From Bin87 sp034420475 (lineage in GTDB: Bacteria; Chloroflexota; Dehalococcoidia; Lucifugimonadales; UBA3495): a stretch of DNA of 64,000 bases. The stretch is taken from contig DAOULH010000057.1 of the NCBI GenBank assembly GCA_034420475.1, positions 1 through 64,000 of the forward strand, read 5' to 3'. The translations under genes were made by a program, and so were the position numbers. Each line of letters opens with the position of its first letter. The stretch's first letter is position 1. The notes beneath the pieces were generated by a model. It saw nothing but the letters and a program-made list of their open reading frames with translations, did no database searches and had not been told where the DNA came from. Shown piece after piece: positions 24,651 to 33,031 of the stretch.

Positions 24651-25445
24651 TTACCAGATCAGCCCTTCCTCCAACGCCGCTGCCTCGACCAGATCCCAGC
24701 CGTCTTCGATGCCGGGCAGCAGGCGGTCGCAAGCCTCGGCCTTGAGCACGGCCTGCCCAACCTCGTCGCTGTCGTCCACCGACACCAACGCCGCCGTCAC
24801 CCGGGCGGCCTCGGCAGGATCCACCTCGGGCCGGGCGGTGAAGCAGCAGTGGCTGTAGCCGGGGCTGCTCCAGAACACTTTCAGATCGTTGGTGTCGATG
24901 CCGTGCCGCTCTCCCAGGGTTTCAAATGAACGGGCGCTGATGGCTCCGGCATCGTAGGCACGGTTCAGCACCTGGAGGGCCACGTCAACCTGGTCGGAAC
25001 TGTGCTGCTGACGGCGCTGGTCATAGAAATCGGCGGCCGCCAGCACGCGGTTCGGATGGATTCCCATCTGCTTGAGGAAATAGACCGGCAGCAGACCGGC
25101 TTCCACCGAGTCCCGGGCAGCGAAAGCGAAGCGGGTGCCGGGCAGGTCTTCCACGGTGTCAATCGCGGAATCGGCGCGGGTGATGAACCTGGTGGTGAAA
25201 CCGATGTCAACGTCGCGCAGAGCGAGCACCGGCGCTCCATCGGGCAGGGCGCGGCGCATCTTGACGTGGGACAGCGGGCCGTTCCACGCCAGGTTGATTT
25301 CCCCGCGCGTAAAGGCGTCCACCATCTCGTCGTAGCCGGAATAGAGCACCCAATCGAACTCAACACCGTTGCGGCGGAACACCGTTTCCAGCGCGCGGCA
25401 AAGGTCGAGGTGTGCCGGGGAACCTGTTGCGCCCATTCGGATCAT
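24651..25445 (-). CDS. PhnD/SsuA-type substrate-binding protein without a signal peptide
   Basis: A 264-residue protein of the phosphate/phosphonate-binding periplasmic fold: GATGSPAHLDLCRALE at the start, the YDEMVDAFTRGEINLAWNGP segment (compare 'l..g.vDlaw.gp..y'), EDLPGTRFAFAARDSVEAG, and a later FWSSPGYSHCCFTARPEV. The protein begins directly with strand one of the mature domain; there is no signal peptide or lipobox, although the GAGGTGA ribosome site and ATG are clear. No permease or ATPase gene is adjacent. It may be a cytoplasmic ligand-binding or enzyme-like relative rather than a transporter component. Confidence 0.8.
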   Translation of the reverse strand: MIRMGATGSPAHLDLCRALETVFRRNGVEFDWVLYSGYDEMVDAFTRGEINLAWNGPLSHVKMRRALPDGAPVLALRDVDIGFTTRFITRADSAIDTVEDLPGTRFAFAARDSVEAGLLPVYFLKQMGIHPNRVLAAADFYDQRRQQHSSDQVDVALQVLNRAYDAGAISARSFETLGERHGIDTNDLKVFWSSPGYSHCCFTARPEVDPAEAARVTAALVSVDDSDEVGQAVLKAEACDRLLPGIEDGWDLVEAAALEEGLIW

Positions 25446-25512
25446 CGGATCACCTCCTGCGTTGGTGAGTTCTGCCGGGCCTGCCGCCAGACTCTATCTG
25501 TTGTTCAGGCGC

Positions 25513-25541
25513 AGTCTATCACCGGCCCCCGGCGCTGCCAA
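25513..25541 (-). promoter_or_regulatory. Possible promoter of the PhnD-like gene
   Basis: On the minus strand TTGGCA (25536-25541) and TAGACT (25513-25518) are 17 bp apart, about 70 bp before the start codon at 25445. If real, it separates the PhnD-like gene from the upstream MFS operon. Confidence 0.35.
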
Positions 25542-25559
25542 TCACCGGCGCCGGCGTAC

Positions 25560-27095
25560 TCACTTTCCTTGCTCGGCACGCTCCGGTGGGCTGGCCCGCA
25601 TCAGCACAGTAGGCACGATGGCCGCCAGGGCGATAATCCCGGCAACGCGGTAGAAAGAATGGAACAGGTCGAGGCTGGCGTTTTGCAGGGTCTGCCGATA
25701 CTCGGCGAAAGCCTGCGCCCGCGCCGCCGCGTCCAGGCCGGGCGTGACCAACGGCGAGGGGGTCGCCGTGATAACAGCGAGCATTTCGTTGATGCCCCAG
25801 GCGGACAGCGCCGCCATCCCCAGGGTCATTCCCAGCATACGGGCCACGACAATCATCGACGCGGCCACGGCCCGGTAGGCAGGCGGCGCAGCAGCGATGG
25901 CCCGGTGCATCAGCGGCGCAATTACCAGGCCGAACCCGGCGCCGGCGATTACCATATCCACCGTCAAGAGCGGCTCCGCGATCTCAATTTGCCACCCGCT
26001 GAGGCGGAACATACCCAACGCAACCAGGCCCAGACCGGGAAGGGCGATCCAGCGAGCATCGAGCCAGCGCAGCAGCAATCCGCCCAACACGGCGCACACG
26101 GGAATGGTTGCCGTCATGCGGAGCAGCCACAGGGCGGCGGTAAAGGAGTCCACCGGCCGCCCGGGAACATCCATTACGGTATTAGCCATAATTACCGTGG
26201 TGGCCATGGCGATGATCAGGGCAATTCCCACCAGCAGTTGGGATACGTTGGCAGTCAGGAACGCGCCGGCTCCAAAAAGCGCGGCGGATAAAAGCGGCTG
26301 CGCCGTCCGCCGATGCAGAAAGACCAAGCCGCCAACCGACAGCAAAACCCCGCCGAGCAGCCACCAGGGTGTCCAGGAAGACAGCCGGAACAGCCCTTCG
26401 TGCGCTGCGGCAAGACACAGTAACGCCAGCGCGACAGTGAGAACCATCGCTCCCCGGTAGTCCATGCGCGCGCCCTCAAACCGCCGCTCGGAGAGGAAGA
26501 GCAGCGCCGCCGCAATCGCCGCCGCCTGCGGCACGTTCAGCCAGAATATGGCGCGCCATCCCCACAGTTCGATCACCGCTCCGCCGTAGGCCGGCCCGAG
26601 CATGCTTCCGGCCTCCGCGGCGCCGGCCACGATGCCCAGGGCCAGACCCCGTTGGGTGGGGGTGACCAAAGTGGCGGCGATGGCCAGGCTCACCGGCACC
26701 ACCCCTCCACCCCCGATGGCCTGGATCACGCGGGCGGCGATTATCTGGTGCAGAGGCTCCAGGTTCCCGTTGAGCCACTCCCATTGTCCTGACAACGCCA
26801 CCAGCGTCGTGCCGACCCCGAAAATTGCCAGGGAGACCAGGTACAGGCGCCGGTAGCCGTGCACATCGGCCAACCGACCCAGCAGAGGCATCGCCGCGGT
26901 GTAACCCAACAGGTAAGCGGTTACCACCCAGATCACCGATTCCAGCCTGAGAATCGGGATCTTGAGATCGGCCATGATCGCGGGCAGCGCCGTGATCACC
27001 ACCGTTTGGTCCAGCGCCGTCACGAACGTGCCCGCCGCAACGGCTCCTACCAGGACCCACGGCGACAACCTTGGTCGAGTGAACGCCGCGAACAC
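25560..27095 (-). CDS. MFS transporter, DHA2 (14-TM) family, P55/Rv1410-like
   Basis: A 511-residue transporter with about 14 membrane segments. DHA2 features: TALDQTVVITALPAIMADL in TM1 (motif D1), GRLADVHGYRRLYL after TM2 (motif A), and GPAYGGAVIELWGWRAIFWLNVP (motif C). A loop of about 50 residues near the C terminus is likely outside the membrane. The GTG start lies 26 bases after an LprG-like lipoprotein gene. In mycobacteria the lipoprotein LprG and the DHA2 transporter P55 form an operon that moves triacylglycerides and other lipids to the envelope; the same pairing here suggests lipid rather than drug export. Substrate is inferred from context only. Confidence 0.9.
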   Translation of the reverse strand: MFAAFTRPRLSPWVLVGAVAAGTFVTALDQTVVITALPAIMADLKIPILRLESVIWVVTAYLLGYTAAMPLLGRLADVHGYRRLYLVSLAIFGVGTTLVALSGQWEWLNGNLEPLHQIIAARVIQAIGGGGVVPVSLAIAATLVTPTQRGLALGIVAGAAEAGSMLGPAYGGAVIELWGWRAIFWLNVPQAAAIAAALLFLSERRFEGARMDYRGAMVLTVALALLCLAAAHEGLFRLSSWTPWWLLGGVLLSVGGLVFLHRRTAQPLLSAALFGAGAFLTANVSQLLVGIALIIAMATTVIMANTVMDVPGRPVDSFTAALWLLRMTATIPVCAVLGGLLLRWLDARWIALPGLGLVALGMFRLSGWQIEIAEPLLTVDMVIAGAGFGLVIAPLMHRAIAAAPPAYRAVAASMIVVARMLGMTLGMAALSAWGINEMLAVITATPSPLVTPGLDAAARAQAFAEYRQTLQNASLDLFHSFYRVAGIIALAAIVPTVLMRASPPERAEQGK

Positions 27096-27121
27096 TTGCG
27101 TCGGCAGCCCGGTCCCGAGGA

Positions 27122-27910
27122 TTATCCGCCGCTCAGGTCGATAAACTGCTCGGGAGGAACGATGCTCACCGGCTCTCCGATGCCCGTGAGCAGAATCGTG
27201 CGGCGGGTGTCCGGAGAGTCAAACTCGTCAGCCGCGCCTGCTGCGCTGAGCCGTCGCAGCAGCTTCTGATCGGTGTCGGTCCAGATCTCGATGCTCAGGG
27301 ATTCGTCAGCAGACGGTGCGACGGGGAGCCAGTCCATGGCAGAGGCCGGCGCGTCACCCCTAATACGGTACGTCGCAACGTCGTCCAGTGTCTCCTCGCC
27401 GACCAGCTCAGGGTTTTCCAAAGCGTCGACGAGATCAGCGATAATATGCTGTAGGCGATTCACCGACACCGGGGCCAATTGAGGTGATTGCTTGAACCAC
27501 AATCCTGATATTGGCTCAGTCGAGTAATATCCCCCCGGCGTGATGATGGCGCGCACCTGGACGTAAGAACCGGCTTCGTAGTCCGCATCGGGGCCGCTCA
27601 CCAGATACGCGTCAATGGACAGTTCTGCCCCGGCGTCAGCGTCCCACGTCCCGGAAATTTCGGTAATCCTGGCGCTGAAGGCGGGCAGGTACATGCTTCC
27701 GACTTCGTGGCGCACCCGGAACGTGGCCGACTGAACTGTACGCAGGTTGGCCGCGGTTTCCCCTAGCAACGCCACCGGGTCCGGGACCGGCGTAGGCGTG
27801 GGCAATGATACGGCCGGGGCTTCGCCGCCGCACGCCGACGCAGCCCAGATGATCCCGACGAGCGCAGCCAGGGACAAACTGCGTTTGGCCGCTTTCAGCG
27901 CGTGGACCAC
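27122..27910 (-). CDS. LprG/LppX-like lipoprotein
   Basis: A 262-residue secreted lipoprotein. A basic N terminus (ALKAAKRSL) precedes a hydrophobic stretch and a lipobox-like ASAC, so the mature protein begins at Cys near residue 26 and is followed by a Pro/Thr-rich linker. The rest resembles the LppX_LprAFG domain: NLRTVQSATFRVRHEV, YYSTEPISGLWFKQ, and GEETLDDVATYRIRGDAP. Such domains form a half-barrel with a lipid-binding cavity. The GTG start overlaps the upstream propeller gene by 16 bases, and the MFS gene follows after 26 bases. The start is uncertain because no strong ribosome site is visible. Confidence 0.8.
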   Translation of the reverse strand: MVHALKAAKRSLSLAALVGIIWAASACGGEAPAVSLPTPTPVPDPVALLGETAANLRTVQSATFRVRHEVGSMYLPAFSARITEISGTWDADAGAELSIDAYLVSGPDADYEAGSYVQVRAIITPGGYYSTEPISGLWFKQSPQLAPVSVNRLQHIIADLVDALENPELVGEETLDDVATYRIRGDAPASAMDWLPVAPSADESLSIEIWTDTDQKLLRRLSAAGAADEFDSPDTRRTILLTGIGEPVSIVPPEQFIDLSGG

Positions 27911-29286
27911 ACTGCCATGCTGCCGTTGGCGATATCGCGCAGTTGCCCGCCGTCGCCGGTTTCCACGACGTACACCCGGGAGCCGCCACCGCTGCTGCCG
28001 TTGCGCCGCTCGGACAAGTACTGCTGCGTTCCGGTCACTACCAGGGCGGATCCGTCCGGCGCCCAGGGAGAGTGGCTCCGGGCGTACTGGTCGAAGAACG
28101 CCAGCATCAGAAACGTTTCCCCGCTGGGCGAGAAACGGAACCCACCGAGAGCCTCGTCCACCGCGTCTCCGGCATGATCCGTAGTCAAACCCTCGGCAAT
28201 TCTCCACTCCATGGTGCGCTCTTCGGGGTTCAGGGCCACCCAGGCCAAACGGTCTCCCCGGGGCTCCCAGAAAAATCCCAACACCCAGTCGTCCTCCTTG
28301 ACCGTCCGCTCGGCGCTGCCGTCGACCGCCAACAGGCGCAGACGGCGGTACGCCGGTGAACCGGCGATCTGCCGGTCCGCCACGGCGATGACCTCGCCAT
28401 CTGCCGACCACAGGAAAGCACAAGCGCCCTCGACCTCGGCCAACCGGAGGGCGGCGTCATCGGGCTGATCGGGACGCCCTACCCACAACGCTTCGCTGTC
28501 GCCGCCGGGCGCGGACCAGGCCAGGCGGCTGCCGTCGGGAGACCAGGCCGGCGTGCGGAAGGAACGGGACTGGGCCAACGGCTGAACACTGAACTGCTGG
28601 GCGTCGTAATCCGGCCGAACCAGCAGGACGTCTTCATTGCTGTGCACCGCCAGCGACGCACTGTCCGGCGACCAGTCGAAGTACAGCGGCGCGCCCCGCT
28701 GCACCGCCAATGGTTCGCTGGGCGGACCGGACTGCGGCGGGGAGGCGGCGTCCACTACGAACAGGGTCAGCCCTTCCGGGGTTGCGGCCGTGATTCCCAA
28801 TTTTTGCCCGTCGGGAGACCATTGGACGTAATGGGGAGTACCGTCCGCGATGGTAAGCGGGGCCTCGTTGACAAAGGCCGCTCCGCCGACGCCGGTGGAA
28901 GATTCCAGCGAGTGGAGGCTGATCTGCGCGTCGCTGGGAGAGTCGCCCCGCAGGAGAGAAACGGCGATACGGGAGCCGTCCGGAGACCATACGGGCCAGC
29001 TGTAGATCACGTCGCTGCGCTGCGGCTGAGCGAGGATGCCGCCGGCGCGAGCCACGGCGCCGGTGGTGAGCGGGTTGCGGCCTGAACCGTCGGGGTTCGA
29101 CGTGACCAATTGGCCGTCGGTGTCGATGTATGCAATGCGGTTGATAGTCATGGACATTTCGTTATGTTCGGCTCCGCCCGGATCCAACGCACAGGCCATG
29201 GCCGCCAGCAGAACCGCGGTGACCGCGGCCGGCAGGGTCAGACATCGACGAGCGCGAACCGGTATCCGGCGAGCCGTCAGATCCAT
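27895..29286 (-). CDS. TolB-like beta-propeller lipoprotein
   Basis: A protein of about 463 residues with a basic N terminus (RRIPVRARR), a hydrophobic segment and a lipobox-like AMAC near residue 32, so it is likely a lipoprotein facing outside. The body contains at least five WSPDG-type repeats (WSPDGSRIAVS, WSPDGQKLGIT, WSPDSASLAVH, WSPDGSRLAWS, WSADGEVIAVA), the WD40-like PD40/TolB propeller pattern. It is the first gene of a three-gene unit with the LprG-like lipoprotein and MFS transporter. The start at 29286 is tentative; there is no clear ribosome site. Confidence 0.82.
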   Translation of the reverse strand: MDLTARRIPVRARRCLTLPAAVTAVLLAAMACALDPGGAEHNEMSMTINRIAYIDTDGQLVTSNPDGSGRNPLTTGAVARAGGILAQPQRSDVIYSWPVWSPDGSRIAVSLLRGDSPSDAQISLHSLESSTGVGGAAFVNEAPLTIADGTPHYVQWSPDGQKLGITAATPEGLTLFVVDAASPPQSGPPSEPLAVQRGAPLYFDWSPDSASLAVHSNEDVLLVRPDYDAQQFSVQPLAQSRSFRTPAWSPDGSRLAWSAPGGDSEALWVGRPDQPDDAALRLAEVEGACAFLWSADGEVIAVADRQIAGSPAYRRLRLLAVDGSAERTVKEDDWVLGFFWEPRGDRLAWVALNPEERTMEWRIAEGLTTDHAGDAVDEALGGFRFSPSGETFLMLAFFDQYARSHSPWAPDGSALVVTGTQQYLSERRNGSSGGGSRVYVVETGDGGQLRDIANGSMAVWSTR

Positions 29287-29516
29287 CAGCCACGGAAATA
29301 ATCTCGCGAGCACGCGGCTAACGGTAGCATCCAACACCCCAATAAGCAACGGAGGGGCGAGCGAACAATTCACCCCGGAGCGGCTCACCCAGGGGTCGGA
29401 TGCCGCGGCGTGAAGCGTGCGGCTCGAATGAGGGCCACCGCCTCGAAAACTGTGGTTTAATGCCGGGTGACCCAACTATCGGGCGACGTCAATCTGAGCG
29501 AGTCAAAACACCGACG

Positions 29517-31082
29517 ATGACAACACACAACAACCAACCCGCTGGACGGGTCATCATGGTCCAGGGAACGGCTTCCCACGTCGGCAAGAGCGTGCTGGTA
29601 TCGGCGCTGTGCCGCATATTCCGCCAGGACGGGCTACGGGTTGCGCCGTTCAAGGCGCAGAACATGTCCAACAACTCGTACGTCACGCCGGATGGCGGCG
29701 AAATCGGCCGCGCCCAGGCCGTCCAGGCCGAGGCCGCCGGTGTTGAAGCCCGGGTGGAAATGAATCCGGTCCTGCTCAAACCGGAAGCGGACAGCCACGC
29801 CCAGGTGGTGCTGATGGGCCGTCCCTTGACCTCTGCCCGCGCTCGCGACTATTTCGACCTGAAAGCCACCCTTTGGGAATCCGTGTCCAGTTCGCTGGAC
29901 GTACTGCGCAGCCAGCACGACGTGGTTGTCATCGAGGGGGCGGGCAGCCCGGCGGAGATCAACCTGAAAGCCACCGAGATCGTCAACATGCGGGTGGCCC
30001 TTCACGCCAACGCCCCGGTGCTCCTGTGCGGCGACATTGACCGGGGCGGCGTGTTCGCGTCCCTGGTGGGAACGCTACAACTTTTGGACGATGCCGAACG
30101 GGACCGGGTCAAGGGCCTGCTGATCAACAAGTTCCGCGGGGACGTCTCGCTCTTGACCGATGGGTTGACCTGGCTGGAAAACTACACGAGCAAACCCGTG
30201 GTCGGCGTGGTTCACCACTACCGGGACATACACATTCCCGAAGAGGATTCGGTGGCGCTGGACATTACGCCGCCTCACGCCTCATCGCCTGACGTGCTGG
30301 ACGTGGCGGTGGTGCAGGTCCCCCACATTTCAAACTTCGACGACTTCGACCCGCTGGCCCGGGAGCCGGGGGTATCGCTGAGATACGTGCAGAGCGGCGA
30401 CCGTCTGGGCCAGCCGGATCTGGTGATCCTCCCGGGCAGCAAGACAACCATTCCCGACCTGATGTGGATGGAACAGCAGGGATTGTCCCAGGCCGTGGTG
30501 GGGGCCATGGAGCACGGCTCCGCGATCATCGGCATCTGCGGCGGCTACCAGATGCTGGGCAAGACCCTGCTGGACCCGGACCGCATCGAGTCGTCAATCG
30601 GGGCGGCGGACGGCCTCGGGCTGCTTCCCCTGGTGACCACCTTCGCCGGAACCAAAGAGACCCACCGGGTGGAGGCGACCGTGCGTCAGGAGGCGTCCAC
30701 GCGCGGGCACCTCATGTCGGGCGCCGACGGGGAAACGGTGGTTGGCTACGAGATACACATGGGCCGAACCTCGGGCGAAGGCGTCATACCGCCGTTCACC
30801 GTGGTTGACCGGGCCGACGCGGCGGTCACCCCGGAGACGGCGTTTGACGGAGCTTTGGACGCCAGCGGTCGCGTGATGGGAACGTACATCCACGGGCTGT
30901 TCCACAACGCCGGCGTCCGGCGCGCAATCCTGGGCGAACTGGCCCGGCGCAAGGGCGTAGGTTTGCCCGAAGGGGTCGATGTGGCGCGCGACCGGGAGTA
31001 CGACCGGCTCGCCGATTGGGTGCGGGACAGCCTGCGCATGGACCTGGTGTACGACATGGCGGGGCTGACGCCGGCGCTATGA
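29517..31082 (+). CDS. cobQ: Cobyric acid synthase
   Basis: A 521-residue ATP-dependent amidotransferase that amidates adenosylcobyrinic a,c-diamide at four side chains. The N-terminal P-loop GTASHVGKSVLVSALCR is followed by FKAQNMSNNSYVTPDGGEIG, a highly conserved CobQ block; the C-terminal glutaminase domain has the nucleophile Cys in GICGGYQMLG and the catalytic His in YIHGLFHN. Length is normal. Its stop overlaps the cobU start (ATGA). It is divergent from the LprG-type operon across a 230-bp gap. I saw no convincing cobalamin riboswitch there. Confidence 0.96.
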   Translation: MTTHNNQPAGRVIMVQGTASHVGKSVLVSALCRIFRQDGLRVAPFKAQNMSNNSYVTPDGGEIGRAQAVQAEAAGVEARVEMNPVLLKPEADSHAQVVLMGRPLTSARARDYFDLKATLWESVSSSLDVLRSQHDVVVIEGAGSPAEINLKATEIVNMRVALHANAPVLLCGDIDRGGVFASLVGTLQLLDDAERDRVKGLLINKFRGDVSLLTDGLTWLENYTSKPVVGVVHHYRDIHIPEEDSVALDITPPHASSPDVLDVAVVQVPHISNFDDFDPLAREPGVSLRYVQSGDRLGQPDLVILPGSKTTIPDLMWMEQQGLSQAVVGAMEHGSAIIGICGGYQMLGKTLLDPDRIESSIGAADGLGLLPLVTTFAGTKETHRVEATVRQEASTRGHLMSGADGETVVGYEIHMGRTSGEGVIPPFTVVDRADAAVTPETAFDGALDASGRVMGTYIHGLFHNAGVRRAILGELARRKGVGLPEGVDVARDREYDRLADWVRDSLRMDLVYDMAGLTPAL

Positions 31083-31648
31083 GCTCGATACACCTGGTAT
31101 TGGGCGGTATTCGGTCGGGGAAAAGCGCCTACGCGGAACGGTTGGCAGCCGAGATCGCCGGACCCGAGCCGGCGCTGTACGTGGCCACGGGTATCGCCGT
31201 CGACGCGGAGATGGAGGAGCGCATCCTACGACACCGGCAGCGGCGGCCCCAAAATTGGCAAACCCTCGAGGCTCCGCTCAATCCGGTGGGCGCGTTGCAG
31301 GATCAGTCGCAAGCCATGGACCCTCCCGCCGCGGTCCTGCTCGACTCAATGGACGTTTGGGTGTCGAACCTGATGCTGGAGCATGAGGGCACGCCGCGAC
31401 TGGAATTGGAAGCCCGTATCGTGGGCGCGGCGCGGCGCTTGACGGAATACATCCGGGAGACGGATCGCCAGGCGGTGATCGTCAGCACCGAAGTCGGCCA
31501 TTCGCTGATCGCCACGACCCCGATGGGTCGCCAGTTCCAGGATCTGCTGGGCACGGTGAACCAGGCGATGGCGGAAGCCGCCGACCGGGTCACCATGGTG
31601 GTAGCCGGGCTGCCGGTTCCAATCAAGCCCGTGGAAACTGGCCGCTGA
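31079..31648 (+). CDS. cobU: Adenosylcobinamide kinase / adenosylcobinamide-phosphate guanylyltransferase
   Basis: A 189-residue bifunctional enzyme that phosphorylates adenosylcobinamide and transfers GMP to it. The P-loop GGIRSGKSAYAERLA lies at the N terminus, followed by ALYVATGIAVDAEMEERILRHRQRR (the guanylyl-accepting His region HRxxR) and VSTEVGHSLIATTPMGRQFQDLLG, a characteristic CobU block. It overlaps cobQ by four bases, so translation is probably coupled, and a PduX-like kinase gene follows 37 bases later. Confidence 0.95.
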   Translation: MSSIHLVLGGIRSGKSAYAERLAAEIAGPEPALYVATGIAVDAEMEERILRHRQRRPQNWQTLEAPLNPVGALQDQSQAMDPPAAVLLDSMDVWVSNLMLEHEGTPRLELEARIVGAARRLTEYIRETDRQAVIVSTEVGHSLIATTPMGRQFQDLLGTVNQAMAEAADRVTMVVAGLPVPIKPVETGR

Positions 31649-31685
31649 TTGGCGGCCGGTTGGAGTTGGGCAAAACGACGGCGCG

Positions 31686-32597
31686 ATGGCTGACGAGATG
31701 TTGGGAACCGCTTCGGCACTGGCGCCGGGAACTTGCGGTGAACTGGTGCAGGGGATGACCGGAGGCGTGGACTTCCTGGTGACCTGCCCGATCAACCAGT
31801 TTTCGCGGGCCACGGTGACGCTGTCCCGTGGCGACGGTGCCGGCGGTCAGGTGCAAGGCATCGACCACCTGCCCAAAAGTCGTCAGGCGGTACTGGCTAC
31901 GCTGGCGCGATTGGGTCATTGCCTCGGTGTGCCGGGATTGGTTGCCGACGTCACGATGGCCAACCCGATTCCGGCGGGCAAAGGCATGGGGAGCAGCAGC
32001 GCGGACATCACCGCCGCAGTGTGCGCGACGGGCAAGGCCGCGGGTGTCGATTTGACGCCGGATACCGTTGCAAAAATCGCCCTGGCAGTGGAGCCGACCG
32101 ATGGCGTCATGTTTCCCGGCATCGTAATGTTCGACCATCGCCAGGGCAAAATCGTCGATCTGCTGGGGGCTCCACCGCCGATGGAAGTGATCGTCATCGA
32201 CCGCGGCGGTCAGGTGGACACGCTGGAGTTCAATCAGACGGACCGCGCGGCGCATTGGTGGTCAGTAGCCGATGCCACCGCCGAAGCCCTGGAGTTGGTG
32301 CGAGAAGGCATCCGTCGCGGCGACCCGGAACTGGTGGGCCGGGGCGCCACCATCAGCGCGCGAGCGGGGCGGCCGGACGGCGCCGGCCCGTGGGTGGAAC
32401 GGGCAGCGGATTTCGCCGCCGAAATCGGCGCGGCAGGCGTCAACGTGGCCCACAGCGGAACCGTGGTCGGCATCCTGCTGGATTCCCGGAAGCGACAGAG
32501 CAAGCCGGCATTTCGGGAAGCGCAGCGCGCGTTTGCGGCCGCGGAGAGCGTACAGCACTACCGGATTATTGGCGGCGGGGTGCGAGGAATGGCCTAG
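31686..32597 (+). CDS. GHMP kinase, PduX-like L-threonine kinase
   Basis: A 303-residue GHMP-superfamily kinase. The start ASALAPGTCGELVQGMTGG is the PduX-type signature, and IPAGKGMGSSSADITAAVCA is the GHMP ATP-binding motif. The C-terminal GTVVGILL strand matches motif 3. PduX phosphorylates L-threonine to supply the aminopropanol linker of cobalamin, which fits its place after cobQ and cobU. Its TAG stop overlaps the convergent PIN gene: both stop codons are read from the same CTAG palindrome (32594-32597). Confidence 0.85.
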   Translation: MADEMLGTASALAPGTCGELVQGMTGGVDFLVTCPINQFSRATVTLSRGDGAGGQVQGIDHLPKSRQAVLATLARLGHCLGVPGLVADVTMANPIPAGKGMGSSSADITAAVCATGKAAGVDLTPDTVAKIALAVEPTDGVMFPGIVMFDHRQGKIVDLLGAPPPMEVIVIDRGGQVDTLEFNQTDRAAHWWSVADATAEALELVREGIRRGDPELVGRGATISARAGRPDGAGPWVERAADFAAEIGAAGVNVAHSGTVVGILLDSRKRQSKPAFREAQRAFAAAESVQHYRIIGGGVRGMA

Positions 32598-33031
32598 GAC
32601 AATTCCAAGAGGGCCTGTTCCGGCGTGATGGCCGGGATTGGGGAATTGGCGAAACCTCTGGCGTCCCGGGTGACGATATACCCGACTCCGGCGGCTCGGG
32701 CGGCGGCAACCTGCATGGCGTCCTCGAAATCAGACATCGGCAGGGATAGCGCGTAGAGAAGTGATTCATGGCGCGTGGGAGCAACAGTGAGAAAGTCGAT
32801 GAGGGTCTCGATCAACGTCCTCGCTCGCTCCGAGCCGAGGCTCTGCTCCACCAGGTAATAGCAGGTAGCCACCGAATGCCAGGCGACAAAGCCGCGCCCC
32901 GGCAGGCGTGCCAGGTGTTGAAGCAACTCCGCTGATGACCGGAAATACGGTTGGCGCTCCAACGCCACATCCACCAGTATGTTGGTGTCAACCAGCACTA
33001 CGACAGATGCTTGCGAGCCAACGCGACCCAT
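32594..33031 (-). CDS. PIN domain protein (VapC-like ribonuclease)
   Basis: A 145-residue PIN-domain protein. The first acidic residue is in LVDTNILVDVALERQ; the second cluster is MSDFEDAMQVAAARAAGVGYI, followed by VTRDARGF, the usual layout of metal-dependent PIN nucleases. Acidic residues appear intact. No antitoxin gene is directly upstream; instead the gene overlaps the end of an OGG1-like glycosylase gene. Two starts are possible: ATG at 33031 (34-base overlap) or GTG at 32998 (one-base overlap with the TAG stop). It may be an orphan toxin or a housekeeping RNase. Confidence 0.83.
   Translation of the reverse strand: MGRVGSQASVVVLVDTNILVDVALERQPYFRSSAELLQHLARLPGRGFVAWHSVATCYYLVEQSLGSERARTLIETLIDFLTVAPTRHESLLYALSLPMSDFEDAMQVAAARAAGVGYIVTRDARGFANSPIPAITPEQALLELS

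Noticed and set aside
29287..29516. Cobalamin riboswitch upstream of cobQ
   Set aside because: I looked for a B12-box-like element and the expected arrangement of stems; GCCACCG occurs but the surrounding elements do not fit. A covariance-model search would be decisive.
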